The translations under genes and the position numbers were made by a program. DNA of 64,000 nt from CAVWNR01 sp963756525 (GTDB lineage: Bacteria > Actinomycetota > Actinomycetes > Mycobacteriales > Jatrophihabitantaceae), in assembly GCA_963756525.1 (NCBI GenBank), contig CAVWNR010000001.1, positions 930,001-994,000 of the forward strand. The letters run 5' to 3'. The notes under the pieces were generated by a model, which saw nothing but the letters and a program-made list of their open reading frames with translations, had not been told where the DNA came from and did no database searches. Below are positions 51,355-60,300 of the stretch, piece by piece. Position 1 is the stretch's first letter. Each line of letters opens with the position of its first letter.

Positions 51355-52030
51355 GCATCCGTTGCTGCAGGGCGTGTTGTTCGACATGGACGGCACGTTG
51401 CTCGACTCGGAGAAGATCTGGGACGTCGCGCTCGAGGATCTCGCGCACTGCCTCGGCGGCGAGCTCTCCGCGCGGGCGAGGCAGCGGATGGTCGGCTCGA
51501 GCCTCGGCCGGTCGATGGCGATCGTGCACGACGACCTGGGACTCGACGCCGACCCCGAGTGCAGCGGCGCCTACGTCACCGAGCGGACCGCTGAGCTGTT
51601 CCGAACCGAGCTGGTGTGGAAGACAGGCGCGCGCGAGCTGCTCGTCGCGGTCCATGACGCCGGCATCCCGGCGGCGCTGGTGACCTCGACCCACCGGCGG
51701 CTCACCGAGATCGCGCTCGACACGCTCGGCCGCGAGTACTTCGCCGCCACCGTCTGCGGCGACGAGGTTCCTCGCCCGAAACCCGCGCCGGACCCGTACC
51801 GGATCGCAGCCGCGCTGCTGGGCGCCGACCCGCGGGCGTGCGTCGCGATCGAGGACTCGCCGCTCGGCATCGCCTCGGCCGAGGCGGCCGGCTGCGCGGT
51901 GGTCGCGGTGCCCAGCGAAGTGCCGATCGAGCGCGCCCCGACGCGCACGGTGCTGCCCAGCCTGGCCGGGATCACCGTCGCCGACCTCACCGGACTGCTT
52001 GCCCGAGACGAGATCGCGCGGCCGGCCTGA
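51344..52030 (+). CDS. HAD-family hydrolase (beta-phosphoglucomutase-like)
   Basis: This 228-residue haloacid-dehalogenase-fold phosphatase has motif I GVLFDMDGTLLDSEK near residues 10-24, motif II Ser/Thr in ALVTSTHRR, motif III Lys in PKPAPDPY and motif IV Asp in IEDSPLGIASAEAAG. The alpha-helical cap 1 is typical of the beta-PGM/GS1-like group. The substrate is a phosphorylated small molecule, not identifiable. In Actinobacteria such a gene often follows or is near metH. The ATG overlaps the end of metH by 11 bases. The stop is 10 bases from the convergent TPR gene. Confidence 0.9.
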
Positions 52031-52039
52031 CCCGCAGGC

Positions 52040-55000
52040 TCAGACGAGGCCTAGCCCGACGAGGAGCGCACCACCCACCACGCCGACGCCGGCTACCGCG
52101 CCGGCCTTGCCGAGATGGGCGCCGTCGAGCGGCCCGACCGGCAGCAGCGTCGACGCAGACATGATCAATGCGGCGATGGCCCAGGACTGGCTGATCGGCG
52201 TGTGCAGCCACGCCGATTCGACGAACAGCAGCAGGCTCAGCGCGGCCAGAGTGAGCGGTGCGGCTGCGTACACCCTGCGGTCGTCGGCGTCGGCCGCCAT
52301 GACCGGAAGCGGCGCCCAGGGCAGCCCGATCGCGCCGGTCACAATGCCGAACGCGATGCCGGGCAGCCATGAGCGCTGGGTCGCCGCGACTCGCCATGTC
52401 CCGGCCAGCGCGCAGCGGGCGCCCACCGCGGCGCAGCCGAGTACCAGCACGCCGAGCAGGTAGGCCACCACCTGGGTGATGCTGCCCGGCCGGTGCAGGT
52501 CGGCGAGAAGGAACGTGACACCGGTCGCCGCTAGCGCCCACCCGGGATGGCGCGGGCGGCCCAGCAGGGGTCGGGAGCCGAGCCGCTCGGACACCGGGTC
52601 GAGCCACTGCTGAGCGAACGGCACCCCGCCGCGGCCGGACGTCCTGGCCAGGCCGACGCCGAGCCCGATCACCGCCAGCAGCCCCACCGCGGCGACGGGT
52701 TCGGGTCGTTGCAGCTCGGCGAAGCTCCATCGCGGCGGCAGCGGCTTGGACAGGTCGAGCGCCGTGCGGTACACGGCAGCGTCGATGGTCATGTCCTGAC
52801 GCCGATCCTTCAGCGCCGGGTCGAGGGAGTAGGCCTTCGCGAAGGCGCCCTGCGAGACCAGCAGACGGACAGGCCCCAGCCTCGACTCGGCGACGCCGAG
52901 GTTGAACCAGCCCAGCGCGTAGCTCGGGTCAGCTCCGACCGCCCGGCGCAGGGCGGTCACGGCAGCACCGTCCTGGTGCTGTCGGGTGAGCTCGACGCCC
53001 AGATCGTTCGCAGCCGGGAACGCGCCCGGGTCGCTGGCCAATGCCCCGCGGTCGTACCGCACTGCGGCAGCAGTGTCGCCCGCCCGATCGGCGATGAACC
53101 CGGCGGTCATCAAGAACGCCGGATCCATCGGGTCCGCTGCCAGTGCCTTGTTCTCCAAACCCGCTGCGGTGCTCGTCTGGTCGAGAGCTAGATCGGCGAG
53201 CGCCGCGTTGTTCTCGAGCGCCTCCAGCCGGACGCCCGACCCTTCCTGGACCTGCGGCGTCCAGCTCAGCGCGGTGCTGTAGTCCTCGACGGCCGCGTGC
53301 AGGTCGCCCGCCTCGCGCTCATAGTCGGCGAGCTGCTCGTCCGCGTAGTAGGAGACGGTTGCGTCTTGAATCGCGTCGTCAGGGTCACCATGCGAGTTCT
53401 GGTAGGCGTAGTACTGCGTCGCCGACTGACTCAGCGGACGAAGCAGCGCACTGCCCTCGCCCGTGCGCCCCGCCGCCATCAGCGCGGCACCGCGGTCCAG
53501 CTCTGCCTGCACCGCGTCCAGGTTCTCGCTGCCCGAGTCGAGCAGGATCGCCCGGCGCGCGGCCACGCCGAATTCGGCGGCCGCGTCGTCGTATCGGTGC
53601 ATCAGGAAGTCGATCTCGCCGAGCCGGGTAGCGGGCAGCGCGCTCTTGTCGCCGGTGGCCGCCTCCCACTGCTGGGCGACCCGTTGCGCGGCCGGGAGGT
53701 TGCCGGCCCAGCGGAGCAGGTTCTGCCGGGCGTCGACGACGTCGACACCGTTGAAGACGCTCTGCTCAGGTTTCTGACCTGCCGAGAGCTCGGCAATCGA
53801 CTTCAGCTCGTCGGATGAGACACATGCGCCGTGATCCGGGCGAGCGTCGGTGAAACTGGTCGGCCAGTCCTGCAGCGCGTCGCCAGCATGCCCGTCGAGC
53901 ACCGCGTCTCGCCGCCAGCTCCACGACGCGCACTGCGGCTGGCTTCCGGTGATCCCGAGGTCGTCGCGGTACTGCGGAATGAACGAGAGATCCTGCACCG
54001 AACCGCCCGCGCCGCCGGGCGCGACCAGCACCGCATTCAGGGACATCAGCCGATCGGCGCCGAAGGAGAAAGGGAGGGTGGCATCGTCCAGCGAGTCGAT
54101 CGAGTGCTCATCCGGGTCGGGGAACACCGCGGTGGCATTCGGATAGGCGGAGGCGCCCAGCCGGTCGAGTCGTCGGGCGGCCGCTTCGGCCGCGGCGAAG
54201 TCGTGGGCCGCCTCCTCTGCCGCGACGAGATCTTCCAGGAGTGGTCCGGGGAACGTGCTGGCGGTCAGCGCACGGCGCACGAGCCCGGCGGCTTCGGCCG
54301 GCTCGCCGAGCCCGACGAGCGCGCGGGCCAGGCCGGATACCGCGTCGCGTCCGTCGCCCAGCTGCGCGGCCCGGTCGTACTCGCCGATCGCCGAGTCGAA
54401 GTCCTGTCGAGCGGCGAAGGGCTCGCTGTATCGCAGATGCGTTCCTTCCCGCAGAAATGCATCGCCCAGCCCGGTGAGCATGCCTACGTCCGCGGGGTAA
54501 CTCGCCTGGAGGGCCTCGAAGACGGCCACCGCTTTCTGCAGCGGTGCGATCGGATACGGCCCGACCTGCTTACTCAGCGACACCCCGACACGCCGCAGCT
54601 GCCCCTGACCGACGAGCCACGCCGGCGTCGGCTCGTGCGGGCACGCCGCCTCGGCGCGGTGCTCCTCGCTGGCGATGATGTCCGACGTCGTCAACTGGTC
54701 AGCCGTCACCAAGAGCAACAGGTCTAGCTGCGGCGCGCAGGCGCCCGACGCCCGCGCCCGGTCCAGCACGCCGTAGGCGGCCGCGCTCGCATTCTGAACG
54801 GCGTCGGCTGCGGGCCCGAACGTGTCGCCCTGCGGTTGCCCGGCGAGCACGATCAGCGCGGCTGCGAGCGGCGTTGCCCCGGAGGCGAACTGCGCGCCCG
54901 GCGCGCGGTCGAGCACCGCATCCAGAGCGGGGTACCGGTACGGATAGCCGAGATGGCCGGTGACGTAGCCGACCGGGGAGCTGGCCAGGAAGCTCGACGA

Positions 55001-55357
55001 CTCGAGTACGGCCATCAGCGCCCGGGCTCCGGATTCGCCCAGCGCAGCCACCGCGTACGGCAACACATCGCTGACCGTGTGGATGTGCGCGGCGGGCGGC
55101 AACCCGACGGGAACCTCGCGCACCGCTGACGACCGAGTCGCCGTCGGATCGGCGACGAGCGGCACGACGCTCGGTGGCGAGTCGGGGAGGTGGTTCGCGG
55201 TGAGGTGAGCGAGCGGCGCGAACGCGAGGACGGCGATCACCCCGGCAACGACCAGCACGATGCCAACGACGCCGAGTGCTCGCCTGCGCTGCGGGGCAGC
55301 CGCGCCCGGGACGGTCGGATCGGTGACCGTTGGCGCAGCGCCCTGGTCGTATGACAT
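52040..55357 (-). CDS. Very large TPR membrane protein, function unknown
   Basis: No family is recognised for the whole 1105-residue protein. It starts with a short cytosolic tail and a signal-anchor helix (ALGVVGIVLVVAGVIAVLAF, residues 27-46). About 800 extracytoplasmic residues follow, rich in tetratricopeptide-like helical pairs (AVAVFEALQASYPADVGMLT, then AALAADPMDPAFLM-like and GADPSYALGWFNLGVAESR). The C-terminal 200 residues hold about six hydrophobic helices ending in STLLPVGPLDGAHLGKAGAV. The LDG triplet near residues 1077-1079 resembles the second metal-ligand motif of M50 site-2 proteases, but no HExxH exists anywhere. ATG 55357 has a G-rich ribosome-binding site; the ATG at 55393 would add 12 residues. 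A minus-strand -10 (TAGCGT) lies near 55430. Confidence 0.6.
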   Translation of the reverse strand: MSYDQGAAPTVTDPTVPGAAAPQRRRALGVVGIVLVVAGVIAVLAFAPLAHLTANHLPDSPPSVVPLVADPTATRSSAVREVPVGLPPAAHIHTVSDVLPYAVAALGESGARALMAVLESSSFLASSPVGYVTGHLGYPYRYPALDAVLDRAPGAQFASGATPLAAALIVLAGQPQGDTFGPAADAVQNASAAAYGVLDRARASGACAPQLDLLLLVTADQLTTSDIIASEEHRAEAACPHEPTPAWLVGQGQLRRVGVSLSKQVGPYPIAPLQKAVAVFEALQASYPADVGMLTGLGDAFLREGTHLRYSEPFAARQDFDSAIGEYDRAAQLGDGRDAVSGLARALVGLGEPAEAAGLVRRALTASTFPGPLLEDLVAAEEAAHDFAAAEAAARRLDRLGASAYPNATAVFPDPDEHSIDSLDDATLPFSFGADRLMSLNAVLVAPGGAGGSVQDLSFIPQYRDDLGITGSQPQCASWSWRRDAVLDGHAGDALQDWPTSFTDARPDHGACVSSDELKSIAELSAGQKPEQSVFNGVDVVDARQNLLRWAGNLPAAQRVAQQWEAATGDKSALPATRLGEIDFLMHRYDDAAAEFGVAARRAILLDSGSENLDAVQAELDRGAALMAAGRTGEGSALLRPLSQSATQYYAYQNSHGDPDDAIQDATVSYYADEQLADYEREAGDLHAAVEDYSTALSWTPQVQEGSGVRLEALENNAALADLALDQTSTAAGLENKALAADPMDPAFLMTAGFIADRAGDTAAAVRYDRGALASDPGAFPAANDLGVELTRQHQDGAAVTALRRAVGADPSYALGWFNLGVAESRLGPVRLLVSQGAFAKAYSLDPALKDRRQDMTIDAAVYRTALDLSKPLPPRWSFAELQRPEPVAAVGLLAVIGLGVGLARTSGRGGVPFAQQWLDPVSERLGSRPLLGRPRHPGWALAATGVTFLLADLHRPGSITQVVAYLLGVLVLGCAAVGARCALAGTWRVAATQRSWLPGIAFGIVTGAIGLPWAPLPVMAADADDRRVYAAAPLTLAALSLLLFVESAWLHTPISQSWAIAALIMSASTLLPVGPLDGAHLGKAGAVAGVGVVGGALLVGLGLV

Positions 55358-55519
55358 CCGCGGCCCCCCGCGAAATCCGCAGTCGAACGGCATGGCGGAC
55401 GCCCGGACCGGCCACTCACCGCGACCGGGACGCTACGCAGGACCCGTCTGGCTGGTCAAGAGCGCTCAGCCGTGCGTGCGCGATGAGGCAGCGCTCGGCA
55501 CGATGTTCGCCGGTGGTCG

Positions 55520-56443
55520 CTACGGCTCGGGCTCGATGCGTGGCGGCGGTTCCGCGCGCCGGTCGGTCTCGGCGACCAGTGCCGCCTCGCGCGGGAACGG
55601 GGGCGGCGTCCCGCCGAACGCGGGGCAGCGGGCCCGGTGGTCGCACCATTCGCACAGCCGGCTCGGGCTCGGGCGGAACTCGCCGAGTTCCGTGGCCCGG
55701 GCGATCGCCGCCCAGATGGCGTGCAGCGTGCGCTCGAAGCGTTCCAGCTCGAGCGCGTCCGGCGCGTAGCTGAGCGTGTCGCAGTCAGCCAGGTAGATCA
55801 GCTTCAGCTGACGCGGGACAACACCACGCGTGCGCCAGAGCACAAGTGCGTAGAACTTCATCTGGAACAGCGCCTTGGCCTCGAATGCCTCGCGTGGAAT
55901 GCTGCCGGTCTTGTAGTCGACGACGCGCAGCTCTCCGCCGGCAGACACGTCGAGCCGGTCGACGTATCCGCGCAGCCGCAAGCCGTCGACGACCGTCTCG
56001 ACGAGCTGCTCGCGGGCCGCCGGCTCGAGCCGGGACGGATCTTCCAGCGCGAAGTAACTCGCCACGAGCTCGCGGGCCGAGTGCAGCCAGTCGGCGAGCT
56101 CGGAACCGTCCATGTCGTCGGCGAACAGCGCCGTGAGCTCCGGCTCGTCATCGAGCAGTTGGTGCCATGCCGGAACCACCAACGCCTGCGCCGCCGGCAG
56201 CGTGCGCTCGGCGGCGGGCAGGTCGTAGAGCTGCTCGAGCACGGCATGTACGACGGTGCCGCGTGTGGCACCCCGGGACGGCGTCTCGGGCAGTCGATCG
56301 ATGGTGCGCAACCGGTAGAGCAACGGGCAGGTCTTGAAGTCCGCCGCTCGCGACGGCGAGAGCGATGCGACGACCGGCTCGCCCGCCGGCTGGGCACCCG
56401 CCGCCTCGGCCACCATCGGCTGGACGCTCACCACGTTGCTCAT
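55520..56443 (-). CDS. RecB-family PD-(D/E)XK nuclease with iron-sulfur cluster
   Basis: This 307-residue nuclease is like Rv2119. The active site is in RLDVSAGGELRVVDYKTGSI (Asp-...-x-Asp-x-Lys pattern near residues 155-175), with SLSPSRAADFKTCPLLYRLR at the N-terminus. The four Cys of a Cas4/AddB-like Fe-S staple appear as TCPLLYR (one) and CEWCDHRARC (three). It probably acts as an exonuclease in repair or defence. It lies next to the trmI-arc region, as in mycobacteria. ATG 56443 is the only good start. It is divergently transcribed from the M50 protease gene, 147 bases away. Confidence 0.88.
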   Translation of the reverse strand: MSNVVSVQPMVAEAAGAQPAGEPVVASLSPSRAADFKTCPLLYRLRTIDRLPETPSRGATRGTVVHAVLEQLYDLPAAERTLPAAQALVVPAWHQLLDDEPELTALFADDMDGSELADWLHSARELVASYFALEDPSRLEPAAREQLVETVVDGLRLRGYVDRLDVSAGGELRVVDYKTGSIPREAFEAKALFQMKFYALVLWRTRGVVPRQLKLIYLADCDTLSYAPDALELERFERTLHAIWAAIARATELGEFRPSPSRLCEWCDHRARCPAFGGTPPPFPREAALVAETDRRAEPPPRIEPEP

Positions 56444-56577
56444 GGGCGAACCCTAAGTCCAGGCACCGACAAATTCCGTGGCGACTCGCGTCCGGCATCA
56501 ACGTCGTTCCAGCCGAGGGTTCGCCGAGAGCATATGAGCGCCCAAGTTTGCGGCCCGGGACTCTGAGCAACGCCCCG

Positions 56578-56583
56578 TAGCAT
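56578..56583 (+). promoter_or_regulatory. -10 box of a leaderless M50-protease promoter
   Basis: TAGCAT (56578-56583) lies seven bases before the GTG at 56591, with no ribosome-binding site. It fits the leaderless pattern seen repeatedly in this window. Confidence 0.45.
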
Positions 56584-56590
56584 CGCCATA

Positions 56591-57736
56591 GTGAGCAACC
56601 CGAACGCGCGCGACCGGACCCCGGTACCGCGGGCCCGCCTGCTGCCGGTCGGCAGGTTCTTCGGGGTGCCGCTGTACTTCGCGCCGTCCTGGGTGCTCAT
56701 CGCCACGCTGATCACCGTCACCTACAACGGCATCATCTACGACGCGGTCAACGGGATCAGCCGCGGTGTCTCCTACGCCGTCGCGCTGGCGTTCGCCGTC
56801 GCGCTGGCGCTCTGCGTGCTCGCCCACGAGCTCGGCCACGTTGCGGTGAGCCTCGCCCTCGGCCGACCCGTGCGCCGGGTCGTGATCTTCCTACTCGGCG
56901 GGGTGTCGGAGATCGAGCGCGACATCGACCGGCCCCGTGACGAGTTCCTCGTCGCCCTGGCCGGCCCACTCGTCTCGCTGGCCGTCGCGGGGCTGGCGGC
57001 GCTCGGGCACGCGTTCACCAGCCAGGGCACGGTGCTGTCAGTGCTGCTCGTGCTGTTGCTGTGGAGCAACCTGATCGTCGCGGTGTTCAATCTGCTCCCC
57101 GGCTTACCCCTCGACGGCGGCCGCGTCCTCAGGGCGGCCGTGTGGCAGGTCTCGCGGTCACAGCTGACCGGCACCCGGGCGGCGGCCTGGATCGGGCGCG
57201 GCGTCGCGATCCTGGTGGCGGTGCCCAGCCTGCTGCTGCGCAGCTCCAGCTGGAGCCTGGCCACCGCCCTATTCGGTGTGGCGCTGGGCGTGTTCATCTG
57301 GATCGGCGCCACCCAGTCGTTGCGGGCCGCCGAGCTCGCCGCGCGCCTGCCGGCGCTGAACGTGGCGAACTTGCTGCGGCCCGGTCTGATGGTGCATGCG
57401 GACGTGTCGGTGGCCGAGGCGCTGCGGCGCACCTGGGAGAACCGGGCACGCGGGCTCGTCGTCGTCGACTCCGCCGACCGGCCCCGCGCCATCGTGGACG
57501 AGCGGCAGATCGGCGCCGTGCCCTTCGAACGGCGGCCGTGGGTTCCGGTGGCCGATGTCTCGCGGCCGCTCGAGCCAGGGCTGGTGCTCCCGCTCGGCAT
57601 GACCGGCGACGACCTGATCGCGGCGATCCGCAAGACGCCCGCGCCGGAATACCTCGTGTTGCGCGAGGACGGGAGCGCCGCGGGCGTCCTCGCTACCGCC
57701 GACTTCGCGGCTGCGCTCAGCGAGCCACGGCTGTGA
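56591..57736 (+). CDS. M50 site-2 protease family membrane protein with CBS region
   Basis: This 381-residue membrane metalloprotease has six hydrophobic segments and the zinc motif HELGH near residues 79-83. A later membrane segment carries PGLPLDGGRVLRA near 171-183, giving the third ligand (Asp). A cytoplasmic CBS-like region follows (VHADVSVAEALRRTWENRAR, residues 270-380). This is the Rv2625-type S2P with CBS domains. Substrates are unknown; related enzymes cut anti-sigma factors. The start GTG 56591 follows a leaderless -10. The stop overlaps the trmI GTG, so the two are coupled. It is divergent from the RecB-like nuclease. Confidence 0.9.
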   Translation: MSNPNARDRTPVPRARLLPVGRFFGVPLYFAPSWVLIATLITVTYNGIIYDAVNGISRGVSYAVALAFAVALALCVLAHELGHVAVSLALGRPVRRVVIFLLGGVSEIERDIDRPRDEFLVALAGPLVSLAVAGLAALGHAFTSQGTVLSVLLVLLLWSNLIVAVFNLLPGLPLDGGRVLRAAVWQVSRSQLTGTRAAAWIGRGVAILVAVPSLLLRSSSWSLATALFGVALGVFIWIGATQSLRAAELAARLPALNVANLLRPGLMVHADVSVAEALRRTWENRARGLVVVDSADRPRAIVDERQIGAVPFERRPWVPVADVSRPLEPGLVLPLGMTGDDLIAAIRKTPAPEYLVLREDGSAAGVLATADFAAALSEPRL

Positions 57737-58593
57737 GCGGACCGTTCGCGGCCGGTGAGCGGGTCCAGCTCTCCGACCCGAAAGGGCGGCTGCACACTGT
57801 CACGCTGAGCTCCGGCAAGCAGTTCCACACCCACCGCGGCGCGCTCGCGCACGACGACCTGATCGGCCGCCCCGAGGGGAGCATCGTGGTCTCGACCTCG
57901 GGCACCAGCTATCTCGCGCTGCGTCCGCTGCTCGCCGACTTCGTGCTGTCGATGCCACGCGGTGCCGCCATCGTCTACCCGAAGGACGCCGCGCAGATCG
58001 TCGCGTTCGGTGACATCTACCCCGGCGCGACGGTGGTCGAGGCCGGTGCGGGTTCCGGTGCGCTGACCTGCTCGCTGCTGCGGGCGGTCGGGCCGCAGGG
58101 CCGGGTGATCTCCTACGAAACTCGCGACGAACACGCGGCATTCGCCGCCGCCAACGTCGAGACGTTCTTCGGCGAGCGGCCGCCGAACTGGCAGTTGCGG
58201 GTCTGCGATCTGGCGTCGCACCCGGCCGGCGAGACGGCCGACCGGATCATCCTCGACATGCTCGCGCCCTGGGTTGTGCTGCCCGCGGTCTCGACCGCGC
58301 TGCGTCCCGGCGGCGTGCTGGTCGGTTATGTGGCCACGACCACGCAGCTCTCCCGCCTGGTCGAGGCGCTGCGCGAGCAAGGCGGCTACACCGAGCCGGC
58401 GGCGTGGGAGTGCATGCTGCGCGGCTGGCACGTCGTCGGCCTGGCGGTCCGCCCCGAGCATCGGATGATCGGTCACACCGCGTTCCTGGTCAGCGCGCGC
58501 CGTCTCGCGCCGGGCGTCACCGCGCCGGCGAGGCAGCGCCGCCCGGCCAAGGCGACCGAGCTCGCCGAGGCGTTCTCGACAGACCGGCGCTGA
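57733..58593 (+). CDS. trmI: tRNA (adenine-58-N1)-methyltransferase
   Basis: TrmI methylates A58 in the T-loop of tRNAs. The 286-residue product has the N-terminal beta domain (FAAGERVQLSDPKGRLHTV) and PLLADFVLSMPRGAAIVYPKD. The SAM motif is ATVVEAGAGSGALTCSLL near residues 99-116, followed by VISYETRDEHAAFA and ADRIILDMLAPWVVLPA. The last 30 residues are basic and variable. GTG 57733 overlaps the protease stop (GTGA). Location upstream of arc matches mycobacteria (Rv2118c). The enzyme acts as a tetramer. Confidence 0.94.
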   Translation: MSGPFAAGERVQLSDPKGRLHTVTLSSGKQFHTHRGALAHDDLIGRPEGSIVVSTSGTSYLALRPLLADFVLSMPRGAAIVYPKDAAQIVAFGDIYPGATVVEAGAGSGALTCSLLRAVGPQGRVISYETRDEHAAFAAANVETFFGERPPNWQLRVCDLASHPAGETADRIILDMLAPWVVLPAVSTALRPGGVLVGYVATTTQLSRLVEALREQGGYTEPAAWECMLRGWHVVGLAVRPEHRMIGHTAFLVSARRLAPGVTAPARQRRPAKATELAEAFSTDRR

Positions 58594-58597
58594 GCTT

Positions 58598-59617
58598 TCA
58601 GTACCGTCCGGTCCAGGCCAGTTTCCAGGTCACCGGGCCCAGGATGCCGGTCTGCGGCAGCCCGTTGGCGGCCTGGATGTGCTTCACGGCGGCCAGCGTG
58701 TTCGCGCCGAAGTCGCCGGTGCCGACGGGGAAGAGCCCGCGCGCGTGCATCTGGTCCTGCCAGCGCTTGATCGTCGAGTTGTGGTCGCCGTAGCTGTACC
58801 AGTGGTTGCCGCCGGGCATCGGCGGGGCCGTGCGGGAGCTGCTGCTCGTTGGCGCCGGTGTCGACGGCGGGTTGGAGTACCGGCCGGTCCAGGCGAGCTT
58901 CCAGGTGAACGGGCCGAGGATGCCGGTTTGCGACAGGCCGTTGAGCGCCTGGATGCGCTTCACGACCGCCAGGGTGTGCGGGCCGAAGTCGCCGGTGCCG
59001 ACCGGGAAGAACCCGCGGGCGTGCATCTGGTCCTGCCACTGCCTGATGACCGGGCTGACGTCGCCGTAGCTGAACCACTGGTCACCGCCGGGCATCGCAG
59101 GTGCTCCGCCTTGCTGGCGGGGGCTGCTGCTCGAAGCGCCGCCGCCCGAGCCGGGGACGTGGATGTCGCTGATCCGGCCCGAGCCTGCGTCGGCGTCGTC
59201 GCGGAAGCCGAGGATGGTCGCGCAGGTCCACGGCTGCCAGCCACGCATCCGGTACAGCATGAGCGCCCGGGCGTCCTGCTCGCCCGGGGACGCCTGGTTC
59301 GGGTAGCCCGTGCCCCCCACGCTTCGCCAGGTGGGCAGGTCGAACTGGTACGCGCCGTAATAGCCGTTGCCGGTGTTGATCGAGTAGTTGCTGCTCGACT
59401 CGCACATCCGCAGCCGGAACCAGTCGTTCGCGGACGGGTCCGCAGAGGCGCTGGACGCCGGCAGCATGGTGACGGCGGCGGCGGCAACCCCCGCGGCCCC
59501 GATCACGGCGGCGAGCCGGCGGGCGAACCGCCCGCTGCGCGATGGGTCGGTGTCCCCGGCCGCGTCCTCGTCCGACCGGTGGAAGAAGGACAGTCCGTTC
59601 TCGCCGACTCGCGCCAC
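58598..59617 (-). CDS. Secreted Rpf-type transglycosylase with two peptidoglycan-binding domains
   Basis: This 339-residue exported cell-wall hydrolase has a twin-Arg-like/basic N-region and a hydrophobic stretch ending ASSASADP (cleavage near residue 60). The Rpf/transglycosylase domain follows (DWFRLRMCESSSNYSINTG, catalytic Glu in CESSSNY; GYYGAYQFDLPTWRSVGGTG). A linker leads to two near-identical PG_binding_1 domains (both with QDQMHARGFFPVGTGDFG-like sequence and WKLAWTGRY). The C-terminal half looks like a recent internal duplication. GTG 59617 has an AGAGGA ribosome-binding site. It is probably involved in wall remodelling or resuscitation. It converges with trmI, whose end is 4 bases away. 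Confidence 0.9.
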   Translation of the reverse strand: MARVGENGLSFFHRSDEDAAGDTDPSRSGRFARRLAAVIGAAGVAAAAVTMLPASSASADPSANDWFRLRMCESSSNYSINTGNGYYGAYQFDLPTWRSVGGTGYPNQASPGEQDARALMLYRMRGWQPWTCATILGFRDDADAGSGRISDIHVPGSGGGASSSSPRQQGGAPAMPGGDQWFSYGDVSPVIRQWQDQMHARGFFPVGTGDFGPHTLAVVKRIQALNGLSQTGILGPFTWKLAWTGRYSNPPSTPAPTSSSSRTAPPMPGGNHWYSYGDHNSTIKRWQDQMHARGLFPVGTGDFGANTLAAVKHIQAANGLPQTGILGPVTWKLAWTGRY

Positions 59618-59883
59618 CGTCGATCCTCTCTGCGCCCGGCGCGCCCGCGGCGCGCCACCCGACCAGCTCGACGGACATGGACCGCGGCGGTCGAGGGTGG
59701 ACCGGGCGTCGACCGGCGCGGGCGCAGCCGCTGACGCGGCAGCGCACTCACCGTAGGCCCGGGCCACATCTTTCACAAGGGCAACAGCAAACTCTCCAGT
59801 ATCGCCTGACGCAGAGCAAACAGCACCGCGACACGCCGAAACGAGTTACAAGAATGTGGTTTGGAGCCGGGGCAGTCCGGCGG

Positions 59884-60159
59884 TCAGGCGTCCGGGCCGG
59901 CGACTTCGACGCCGTCGTCGGCGCGCTGCACGTGGATGCATGCGCCCGGGCACTCCTTCGCGGAGGCGATGACGTCCAGCCGAAGCCGGTCGGGTACGTC
60001 GGTGCGCGACTCGGACGCGGTGAGCAACTCGCCCTCGCCGTCCTTGACGTAGGCCAGGCCGTCGACGTCGAACTCGAAAACCTCCGGCGCGTACTGCACG
60101 CACAGGCCGTCGCCCGTGCACAGCTCCTGGTCAATCCAGACGCGCAGCGAGTCGCTCAC
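59884..60159 (-). CDS. Small 3Fe-4S/4Fe-4S ferredoxin
   Basis: This is a 91-residue ferredoxin from GTG 60159. Cluster ligands are visible as CTGDGLC (first pair, C-x5-C) and ECPGACI (C-x3-C) with the usual APEVFEF between. The spacing resembles 3Fe-4S ferredoxins that serve cytochrome P450s. It lies beside arc in Actinobacteria, with no P450 here, so the electron partner is elsewhere. GGAGG lies one base before the GTG, closer than normal, so the true start may differ. Confidence 0.85.
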   Translation of the reverse strand: MSDSLRVWIDQELCTGDGLCVQYAPEVFEFDVDGLAYVKDGEGELLTASESRTDVPDRLRLDVIASAKECPGACIHVQRADDGVEVAGPDA

Positions 60160-60261
60160 GCCTCCATACTGCCCGCCGGTACCGTCCGCCGGGGCGGGTG
60201 GGTGCGCCCGGAATGATTCGTGGTGCCCGCAAAGATCCCTGCCGGTGGCGCGTCCCGTGTG

Positions 60262-60267
60262 TAGGGT
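60262..60267 (+). promoter_or_regulatory. -10 box of the arc promoter
   Basis: TAGGGT (60262-60267) lies about 33 bases upstream of the arc ATG at 60301. The leader contains a strong CAGGAGGTG ribosome-binding site, unlike the leaderless genes here. Confidence 0.45.
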
Positions 60268-60300
60268 TATTTCCCGCGAGCCACAGCAGGAGGTGGGCGC

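Noticed and set aside
59618..59883. Possible c-di-AMP (ydaO) riboswitch upstream of the Rpf-like gene
   Set aside because: Rpf genes in Actinobacteria often have it, but I could not find the conserved core (GGGTGAA, CCGTCAGCTAAC-like end) in these 266 bases. The only notable words are TTGTAACTCGTTTCG and a weak -10.
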